DNA from: Cyclobacteriaceae bacterium
GTDB lineage: Bacteria; Bacteroidota; Bacteroidia; Cytophagales; Cyclobacteriaceae
Length of the DNA stretch: 64,000 nucleotides
NCBI GenBank assembly: GCA_016787755.1
Contig: JAEUUA010000025.1
Span: 186,001-250,000, forward strand
Direction: 5' to 3'
The notes below the pieces were generated by a model, which did no database searches, had not been told where the DNA came from, and saw only the letters and a list, made by a program, of their open reading frames with translations. Below, one piece after another: positions 53,389 to 60,136 of the stretch. The position numbers and the translations under genes are program-made. Positions within the stretch are counted from its first letter, which is position 1, and each line of letters opens with the position of its first letter.

Positions 53389-54573
53389 ATGGACTTTTCG
53401 CAACAGACTTTCCTTCGCAACCTGGCTCAAACATCTCCTCAGCCATTTCTACTATCTATTGAAAAAGCGGAAGGTGTTTATTTATACAGTCCCGATGGAA
53501 AGGCATACATGGATATGATCTCAGGGATTGGGGTTAGCAGCATAGGTCATCGACATCCACATGTTATACAGGCAATAAAAAAACAACTTGACAAACACTT
53601 ACACATAATGGTGTATGGAGAGTATATACAAAGTGTCTCCAATGAACTTGCTAAAAAATTAACCAGCCTGCTTCCTGAACAACTTAACTGCTGTTACTTT
53701 GTGAATTCGGGAACTGAAGCGAATGAGGCTGCTTTAAAACTGGCTAAACGTTATACTGGTAGAACAGAAATAATCTCCTGTCGTAAATCATACCATGGTA
53801 GCACACACGGATCGTTAAGTGTATCAGGAAATGAAGGGAAGAAGCAAGCGTTTCGGCCATTGCTTCCGGATGTTCAGTTCATCAATTTCAACAACCCATC
53901 TGATCTTGATAAAATAACGACCCGAACGGCTTGTGTTATCATGGAAACCATTCAAGGCGATGCCGGAGTGCGTGTTCCGGATCAAGCATATATGAAAACT
54001 GTGCGTAACCGATGTGATGAAACGGGTGCCTTGTTAATTTTGGATGAGATACAATGTGGCATGGGACGCACCGGGAAATTGTTTGCATTTGAACATTATG
54101 GGATTGTGCCGGATGTGTTAACCATCGCTAAAGCTTTCGGAGGTGGCTTGCCCATTGGTGCCTTCGTTGCCTCTGAAGAAAAAATGAGATGCCTTACACA
54201 TGATCCGATGCTAGGGCACATTACTACTTTTGGCGGCAATCCTGTTTGCTGTGCCGCTGCGTTAGCAACACTGGAAGTTATAGAACAAGAAAATTTACTA
54301 GCTCACGTTGAAAGCAAAGGAAGTATAATTGAAAGTTTGTTGAAGCACCCTAAAATAAAAGCGGTGCGGAGAATTGGATTACTGTTCGCTTTTGATTTTG
54401 AAACGGAAGAAGCTGTAAACAAAATTGTTCAGTATGCGAAAGAACAGGGTGTCATCTGTTATTGGTTTCTTTCCCACCCCAACAGTTTCAGAATTGCCCC
54501 ACCTCTTACTATAACAGAAGAAGAAATAAAAAAGGCCTGTACAATAATCTTAGATGCTATAAATCAATCCTAA
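53389..54573 (+). CDS. Class III PLP-dependent aminotransferase
   Basis: The ATG at 53389 gives 394 residues; the longer frame upstream is not family-like. Class III hallmarks are YFVNSGTEANEAALKLAKRYTG, SYHGSTHGSLSVSG, ILDEIQCGMGRTGKLFA (Asp219/Glu220 near the PLP ring) and Lys248 in TIAKAFGGGLPIGAF, which holds the cofactor. Likely substrates are ornithine, acetylornithine or another omega-amino acid. The sequence alone does not fix it, and no arginine-pathway genes are beside it. The stop overlaps the ATG of the AI-2E gene (TAATG). Confidence 0.9.
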   Translation: MDFSQQTFLRNLAQTSPQPFLLSIEKAEGVYLYSPDGKAYMDMISGIGVSSIGHRHPHVIQAIKKQLDKHLHIMVYGEYIQSVSNELAKKLTSLLPEQLNCCYFVNSGTEANEAALKLAKRYTGRTEIISCRKSYHGSTHGSLSVSGNEGKKQAFRPLLPDVQFINFNNPSDLDKITTRTACVIMETIQGDAGVRVPDQAYMKTVRNRCDETGALLILDEIQCGMGRTGKLFAFEHYGIVPDVLTIAKAFGGGLPIGAFVASEEKMRCLTHDPMLGHITTFGGNPVCCAAALATLEVIEQENLLAHVESKGSIIESLLKHPKIKAVRRIGLLFAFDFETEEAVNKIVQYAKEQGVICYWFLSHPNSFRIAPPLTITEEEIKKACTIILDAINQS

Positions 54574-55643
54574 TGAAACGAATCGAAAAATTTGACAAAT
54601 TAGATTATATCTACAAGCTCTTAATGGTTCTGGCACTTGTAATAACAGCCATCCTTTTGGCAAAGGATATTGTTGTGCCTATTCTAATTTCTATTATTCT
54701 TTCAGTTGTACTTCTTCCTATTATTAAAAGATTGGAGAAAAAAATATCCCCTACACTCTCGATACTGGTTGTACTCATTGGCTCATTTCTGCTTTTTATG
54801 TTCTTGGGCTGGCTAATTGTTAATCAGGTAAGTGCTCTCGTGCAAGACCTTCCAGATATCGAATCAAAATTCAATGTGTTTGTTGATAAATTAAGTAACA
54901 CATTAAAACAAACATTTGGTATGAATGCCCTTGAACAAAAACAATTCCTAAAAGATGGAATTACTTCTCTTAGCACCTACACAACAGATTTGCTTGCAGC
55001 TACAACAAGTATATTAGGATTGCTTATTCAGGTTCCCATTTACATTTTCCTATTCTTAATCTATCGTGATCGCTTTCGGGCATTCATCCTTAAGCTTTTA
55101 CCCGATGATCAAGAAATCATGTGGAAAAAGGATTTTGAGAATGTGATTCAAGGCTATATCTCCGGATTGTCTTTAGTAACTCTGATTATTGCAGCCCTTA
55201 ATAGCATTGGTCTTCTTGCTTTAGGAATTAATCACGCTATCTTTTTCGGAATCTTATCCGGACTCTTAACCATCATCCCCTATGTTGGAATCTTTATAGG
55301 CGCTGCCCTGCCAGTGCTTATGGCACTGCTAACTAAGGATAGTCTCTGGTATCCTGTGGGAGTCGTAATAATCTTTTCTGTGGTACAATTTTTAGAGGGC
55401 AATTTTATTACCCCACGTATCACTGGTTCGCGCGTAAGTATCAATGCGCTGGCCGCCATTTTAGCATTGCTGATTGGTGGAAAAATTCTTGGTATAGCGG
55501 GAATGATACTCGCCATCCCCGCATTAGGTATTCTGAAAATTATACTCTCCTATACACATCACCTTAAGCCTTTCGTTATCTTAATTGAAGACACTCCGCT
55601 CGACAAAGATAAAGGTGATCCAGCCAAAGACCTATTACCCTAA
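54573..55643 (+). CDS. AI-2E family transporter (PerM-like)
   Basis: The 356-residue membrane protein starts at 54573, on the stop of the aminotransferase gene. It has about eight helices in the AI-2E/PerM pattern: two at the start (LLMVLALVITAILLAKDIVVPILISIILSVVLLPII), a long amphipathic periplasmic stretch (QVSALVQDLPDIESKFNVFVDKL), and a C-terminal block with the family GLLTIIPYVGIFIGAALPVLMALL and FLEGNFITPRITGSRVSINALAAILALLIGGKILGIAGMILAIPALGILKI. Members export small molecules or ions; some are Na+/H+ antiporters. The substrate here is unknown. Confidence 0.92.
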   Translation: MKRIEKFDKLDYIYKLLMVLALVITAILLAKDIVVPILISIILSVVLLPIIKRLEKKISPTLSILVVLIGSFLLFMFLGWLIVNQVSALVQDLPDIESKFNVFVDKLSNTLKQTFGMNALEQKQFLKDGITSLSTYTTDLLAATTSILGLLIQVPIYIFLFLIYRDRFRAFILKLLPDDQEIMWKKDFENVIQGYISGLSLVTLIIAALNSIGLLALGINHAIFFGILSGLLTIIPYVGIFIGAALPVLMALLTKDSLWYPVGVVIIFSVVQFLEGNFITPRITGSRVSINALAAILALLIGGKILGIAGMILAIPALGILKIILSYTHHLKPFVILIEDTPLDKDKGDPAKDLLP

Positions 55644-55653
55644 TCCTTCAACC

Positions 55654-56976
55654 ATGAGAATTATCTTATCCGCACTTCTTTTCCTTGCTTTTACAAGCAA
55701 GAGTCAATCCATTGTAGAAAAAATAAAAATGCGGGTTGATTATAAAGAGACTCCTGGCATTGTTGTGGGCATTTATGAAAATGGTAAAGTGACTTACCAC
55801 AGCTTTGGAGTGATGAATTTACAAACAAGCGAAGCGGTAACTCCTAAAACCCTGTTTGAGATTGGATCGATTACCAAAACATTTACTACCAGCATGGCTG
55901 TGTTGCTTAGCCTCGAGAACAAAATTAAGTTCAGTGATCGTGCACAGTCTTACCTGCCTTCAAAAATGATACTGCCTGAGAGAGATGGAAAGGTAATTAC
56001 TATAGAACATCTCGCCACTGCGCATTCAGGTCTTCCACGCATGCCAAAGAATTTCAGTCCAAAAGATGCTGCGAATCCATACGTTGATTATACTGAAGAT
56101 TTCTTAACCACTTTTATAAGCAATTGCGAGTTGACCCGAGATCCCGGAGCTCACTATGAATATTCAAATCTCGGTATGGGATTGCTTGGTTACATACTAA
56201 CCCGAATAGAGGAAAAGCCCTATCCTAAACTAGTAACTGAACTCATTACAAAGCCATTGGATATGAATCAAACTTTTGTAAGCGGCACAAGCAGGGAAAA
56301 ACATCTTGCTTCGGGGTATGCCGACAATACCGAAGTAAAAGCATGGACATGGAACAATGAAAGTGTGTTAGCCGGAGCCGGGGGTTTAGTTTCCAATGCC
56401 GAAGACATGATGAAGTTTATGACTGCTCAATTAACAACTTCTAATACTCAACTTTCAAAAGCATTTGCCCTTACTCATACTATTCGTGCTGATGCCGGAG
56501 CGATGAAAATAGGATATGGTTGGCACATTCGCGATGAAAAAATTGTTTGGCACAATGGTGGCACAGGTGGGTTCCGTTCTTTTGCAGGATTTGATAAAGC
56601 AACTAATAAAGCAGTGGTTGTGTTAACAAACTCTACCGCTGGGGCGGATGATCTTGGCTTTCATTTACTGAATGAGCAATATGAACTTAAGGCATTAAAG
56701 AAACCCGTAACCATTTCAGAAGCGGTGCTAACCAATTATGTAGGCACGTATGAAATTGCACCCACGTTTAGTATTGTAGTTACGCTAGAAAATGGAAGTT
56801 TGATGATACAAGCTACCAATCAGCCAAAGGTGAACATCTATCCCGAATCTGAAACCAAGTTCTACTTAAAGATAGTGGACGCTCAGATTGAATTTTTTAA
56901 AGACGCGACAAGCAAAGTAGAAAAACTTGAATTACACCAAGGCGGTGCAGTAATGCCAGGAAAGAAGGTGAAGTAA
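55654..56976 (+). CDS. Class C beta-lactamase-type serine hydrolase
   Basis: The ATG at 55654 gives 440 residues and a signal peptide (MRIILSALLFLAFTSKSQS). The penicillin-binding fold has SxxK with Ser72 and Lys75 (GSITKTFTTS), the YxN motif in YEYSNLGMGLLGY, and HNGGTGGFRS as the third (KTG-like) motif. It ends with a small beta-barrel-like domain. Such proteins include esterases, D-Ala-D-Ala-type peptidases and AmpC-like lactamases, so resistance should not be assumed. It lies 10 bases after the AI-2E gene, in the same operon. Its last codon and stop are the first copy of a 12-base tandem repeat. Confidence 0.9.
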   Translation: MRIILSALLFLAFTSKSQSIVEKIKMRVDYKETPGIVVGIYENGKVTYHSFGVMNLQTSEAVTPKTLFEIGSITKTFTTSMAVLLSLENKIKFSDRAQSYLPSKMILPERDGKVITIEHLATAHSGLPRMPKNFSPKDAANPYVDYTEDFLTTFISNCELTRDPGAHYEYSNLGMGLLGYILTRIEEKPYPKLVTELITKPLDMNQTFVSGTSREKHLASGYADNTEVKAWTWNNESVLAGAGGLVSNAEDMMKFMTAQLTTSNTQLSKAFALTHTIRADAGAMKIGYGWHIRDEKIVWHNGGTGGFRSFAGFDKATNKAVVVLTNSTAGADDLGFHLLNEQYELKALKKPVTISEAVLTNYVGTYEIAPTFSIVVTLENGSLMIQATNQPKVNIYPESETKFYLKIVDAQIEFFKDATSKVEKLELHQGGAVMPGKKVK

Positions 56977-57006
56977 ATTATTAAGTAAATTATTAAGTAA
57001 ATTATT
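56971..57006. repeat. Perfect 3 x 12-bp tandem repeat
   Basis: AAGTAAATTATT occurs three times in a row without mismatch. The first copy contains the stop codon of the serine hydrolase gene; the other two follow in the gap. Confidence 0.9.
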
Positions 57007-57043
57007 TATGTCGGTTGTTTTCTTGTTGTCGTCTCTCTTTGTC

Positions 57044-57124
57044 GTCAGGTTTTACAACCTGACGAGGCTATAAATATTACAAATAGAATTGAAAATCGTG
57101 AGCCTGTCAGGTCGGAAGACCTGA
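57044..57124. repeat. Pair of REP-like hairpins
   Basis: GTCAGGTT (57044-57051) and AACCTGAC (57056-57063) form one perfect hairpin. TCAGGTC (57107-57113) and GACCTGA (57118-57124) form a second one related in sequence. They lie between two converging genes and might end both transcripts or be repeats of the CAGGT...ACCTG type. Confidence 0.65.
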
Positions 57125-57158
57125 AAGTAATATAAGCACAGTTCATTGTTGGCGGGCA

Positions 57159-57632
57159 TTAGTTTCCATTCATGACCAGTCTAGACAAAAACGAATTCCC
57201 TTCGAGATTTACTCCAATGAAACCCTCACGAAACTCAACAGTTAAAATTTGGAGAAAGTCAACATGTTTTCCTCCCTGTCTCGCTGGCGCCCACTTGATG
57301 TCCTTTTGAAGTATAGGTATTATTTGGTCTCCAAGAATATTGAAATCATTTTTTATAGGTTTTCTGTCATAGTCGTGGATAATGAGTACTTTGAATTTAA
57401 CATTGTGTCCATTGCAGTTTATAACATATTGTACATCGACTCTTCCTTTTTTGGTCAAGAGACTGTCCGAAATACTAATTTTTCTAGCTAAGATGTCAGC
57501 AATCTGTTGTCCCGAAGATATTAACTTAGGGATTGTATCAGTGACTTGGTATATTTTTCCACAGGGTCCGTTGTTCTGTCCGAAACCGTTGGTCGAAATA
57601 ACTATCAGAGTAATTATAATTAAAAGTCTCAT
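57159..57632 (-). CDS. Secreted TonB-C-terminal-like protein
   Basis: This 157-residue protein has a signal peptide (LLIIITLIVISTNGFGQ). A compact alpha/beta domain (KKGRVDVQYVINCNGHNVKFKVLIIHDYD, IIPILQKDIKWAPARQGGKHVDFLQILTVEFREG) follows, which looks like the C-terminal domain of TonB or TonB-like secreted proteins of Bacteroidota. A membrane anchor typical of true TonB is missing, so it is probably a periplasmic relative. It stands alone beside REP-like hairpins. Confidence 0.65.
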   Translation of the reverse strand: MRLLIIITLIVISTNGFGQNNGPCGKIYQVTDTIPKLISSGQQIADILARKISISDSLLTKKGRVDVQYVINCNGHNVKFKVLIIHDYDRKPIKNDFNILGDQIIPILQKDIKWAPARQGGKHVDFLQILTVEFREGFIGVNLEGNSFLSRLVMNGN

Positions 57633-57733
57633 TCTTGATTATTTCTCTTAGTCGTCCGTTCTCATGATGACCTCCAATAATCTAATATACGCATTGCCTG
57701 TATTTCTATTATCTAACAACCACAAATAACTAC

Positions 57734-58270
57734 CTAAAGACTCTCCACCACAAGATTATGATTGGTGTAGATACAAATGTCGGCAGCTATAGTTAAGCTT
57801 TCGCGCACCATTTCTTCCGCTGATAAATGCGGAGCGTGTTTCTTCAACGCCAGCGCAGCCGATTGTGCATACATCGAGCCCGAACCAATAGCCGCTACCT
57901 GATTGTCGGGCTCAAGTACATCACCCGTTCCTGAGATTACTAAAATTTCATCTTTACTGACAGTGATCAACATGGCTTCCAACCTGCGCAGAAAGCGATC
58001 CATGCGCCAGTCTTTTGCTAACTCAATTGCCGCGCGTTTCATGTTGCCCCCATACGCATTCAGCTTTTCGTCAAAGCGATCCAGCAAGGTAAATGCATCA
58101 GCTGTAGAACCCGCAAAACCAACTATTACTTTTCCTTCTTGTAGCTTCCGGATTTTCTTTACGTTGCTCTTGGCAACTGTATTACCCATAGTAGCTTGCC
58201 CATCTCCACCAATAGAAATCTTTCCATTGTGAAGCACCGCAAGAATAGTGGTAGCATGAATTTTTTCCAT
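57734..58270 (-). CDS. hslV: ATP-dependent protease subunit HslV
   Basis: This 178-residue proteasome-type peptidase has the mature N-terminal Thr7 in TTILAVLHNGKISIGGDGQATMGNTVAK, exposed after removal of MEKIHA. The order GFAGSTADAFTLLDRF, ELAKDWRMDR and AADICIYTNH is diagnostic of HslV. It forms the HslUV (ClpQY) protease with the ATPase HslU, which is not in this window. The six-residue leader is as in other Bacteroidota HslV proteins. Confidence 0.95.
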   Translation of the reverse strand: MEKIHATTILAVLHNGKISIGGDGQATMGNTVAKSNVKKIRKLQEGKVIVGFAGSTADAFTLLDRFDEKLNAYGGNMKRAAIELAKDWRMDRFLRRLEAMLITVSKDEILVISGTGDVLEPDNQVAAIGSGSMYAQSAALALKKHAPHLSAEEMVRESLTIAADICIYTNHNLVVESL

Positions 58271-58330
58271 CAGATTAGTTTGAGGTGAGACATCACCTTT
58301 TCACGAAGTGTTTCTGTTAAAAATTAAATT

Positions 58331-58384
58331 GCCACAGATTCACTGATTTAATAAAGATAAATTACTAATCTGTGAATCTGTGGC
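58331..58384. repeat. Long inverted repeat, REP-like
   Basis: GCCACAGATTCACTGATT (58331-58348) and AATCTGTGAATCTGTGGC (58367-58384) are inverted copies with one mismatch in 18. This resembles the CCACAGATT...AATCTGTGG repeats found between genes in many Bacteroidota. It lies between hslV and the pdh E2 gene. Confidence 0.75.
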
Positions 58385-58400
58385 CTATAAATATCAAATC

Positions 58401-60026
58401 CTAAATCAAAATCCTTACGGGATCTTCCAACAAGCCCTTCAAGGTTTTTAGGAAAGCCGCACCCGTTGCGCCATCAACTACACGATGATCGCACGACAAG
58501 GTAACCTTCATAATATTCCCTACGGCTAATTGTCCATTCTTCACAATGGCAGTTTCTTTAATGCCTCCTACCGCAAGTATACACGCGTCAGGGGTATTGA
58601 TGATGGCTGTAAATTCTTCTACACCAAACATACCCAGGTTAGAAATTGTGAACGTACTACCCTCCCACTCGCTAGGCTGTAATTTTTTATCGTGTGCCTT
58701 TTGAGCCAACTCTTTTACTTCAACACCTATATGAGAAAGAGATTTATTATCCGCAAAGCGAATCACCGGAACTAATAAACCATCCTTAACAGCCACAGCT
58801 ACGCCAATATGGATATGATGGTTTTTTCGAATCTTATCGCCTTGCCAACTTGAATTAACATCAGGATGTTGGCGAAGTGCCGCAGCCGTTGCTTTTAGCA
58901 CAATATCATTGAAGGATATCTTAACTGGAGAAATTTCATTGATGCTTTTACGCGCCTCCACGGCTTTATCCATATTGATCTCCATGGTAACATAGAAATG
59001 CGGAGCGGTAAACATACTATCAGAAAGCCTGCGAGCAATAGTCTTACGCATTTGCGAAACTGCTACCTCTTCAAAGCTTTCCTTACCAACCACACTCGGC
59101 AACACTACCGGAGCTGCAGCTGCTTTTCCTCCAGCTGCTGAAGCAGCTGATGGTTTGTATGATTCAACGTCTTGTTTTGTAATACGCCCGCCTTCACCGG
59201 AGCCTTGAATCTTATTGATATCAAAACCCAACTCTTTAGCCATCTTCTTCGCTAAAGGCGAAGCTTTTAATCTCCCATTTGATTCTGAAGATGATTCATT
59301 AGAGACTGAATGAGTTTGAGCTACGGGTTCGCTGGATTTACTTTCAGCCGCTGGAACTGCCGTTGATTTAGCGCCTGATGATTTTGCATTGTGTGCTTTT
59401 AATAAAGTCTCCCAATCGGCACCTTTCTCACCTATGATGGCAAGTACACCATTTACGGCAACTGCTTCTTTCTCCTTCGCACCAATGTATAAAAGGGTTC
59501 CTGCATTGTAGGATTCATATTCCATGGTAGCCTTATCGGTTTCCACTTCTGCCAATAGTTCACCGGTCTTTACGGTGTCCCCCACCTTTTTACTCCACGA
59601 TGCGATTACACCTTCGTTCATGGTGTCGCTCATCTTGGGCATCAAAACAATCTCGGCTTTAATGCCTGAGGTATCAATAGCCGCTTCTTCTTTTGGGGTC
59701 GCAGCCTCTGATTCTTTCTTAGCAGGTTCAGATTTACTTTCTGCAGCACCGTTGCTTGCCCCTTTTAACAAGGCAGAAAAATCCTCACCCTTATTTCCCA
59801 CAATCGCTAACACCCCATTTATTTCCACCGCCTCACCTTCCTTCGCACCCAAATACAACACCGTTCCAGCATTAAACGACTCATAATCCATCGTGGCTTT
59901 ATCAGTCTCAATTTCTGCCATCAACTCACCCGATTTTACGGTATCTCCCACTTTTTTATGCCACTTGGCAATCACCCCTTCCGTCATGGTGTCGCTCATC
60001 TTGGGCATGCGTACAATTTCTGCCAT
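58401..60026 (-). CDS. pdhC: Pyruvate dehydrogenase E2 (dihydrolipoyl acetyltransferase)
   Basis: The 541-residue E2 has two lipoyl domains, with lipoylated Lys43 and Lys165 in the near-identical ETDKATM sequences, joined by Ala/Lys/Glu-rich linkers. A peripheral subunit-binding domain follows (RLKASPLAKKMAKELGFDINKIQGSG), then a C-terminal acyltransferase with the catalytic HRVVDGATG. It transfers acetyl groups from E1 to CoA as the core of the pyruvate dehydrogenase complex. The two-lipoyl form favours pyruvate over 2-oxoglutarate. E1 and E3 are not in the window. A full promoter lies just upstream. Confidence 0.96.
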   Translation of the reverse strand: MAEIVRMPKMSDTMTEGVIAKWHKKVGDTVKSGELMAEIETDKATMDYESFNAGTVLYLGAKEGEAVEINGVLAIVGNKGEDFSALLKGASNGAAESKSEPAKKESEAATPKEEAAIDTSGIKAEIVLMPKMSDTMNEGVIASWSKKVGDTVKTGELLAEVETDKATMEYESYNAGTLLYIGAKEKEAVAVNGVLAIIGEKGADWETLLKAHNAKSSGAKSTAVPAAESKSSEPVAQTHSVSNESSSESNGRLKASPLAKKMAKELGFDINKIQGSGEGGRITKQDVESYKPSAASAAGGKAAAAPVVLPSVVGKESFEEVAVSQMRKTIARRLSDSMFTAPHFYVTMEINMDKAVEARKSINEISPVKISFNDIVLKATAAALRQHPDVNSSWQGDKIRKNHHIHIGVAVAVKDGLLVPVIRFADNKSLSHIGVEVKELAQKAHDKKLQPSEWEGSTFTISNLGMFGVEEFTAIINTPDACILAVGGIKETAIVKNGQLAVGNIMKVTLSCDHRVVDGATGAAFLKTLKGLLEDPVRILI

Positions 60027-60069
60027 TTCAGTTAAAAATTATAGGTCGTTTGATTTATAAGTCTAGGGT

Positions 60070-60099
60070 CAAAAATAGGCGTATTTGTGCGATTTTCAA
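60070..60099 (-). promoter_or_regulatory. Promoter of pdh E2
   Basis: On the minus strand, TTG (60097-60099), 19 bases, then TATTTTTG (60070-60077) is a full Bacteroidota promoter, 44 bases before the ATG at 60026. Confidence 0.75.
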
Positions 60100-60136
60100 G
60101 CTAATCGCTTGTTTCGTTTTGATCAAATTTCTTATT

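Noticed and set aside
55654..56976. Calling the serine hydrolase a beta-lactamase
   Set aside because: The SxxK, YxN and HxGG motifs are shared by esterases and peptidases, so resistance is not supported.
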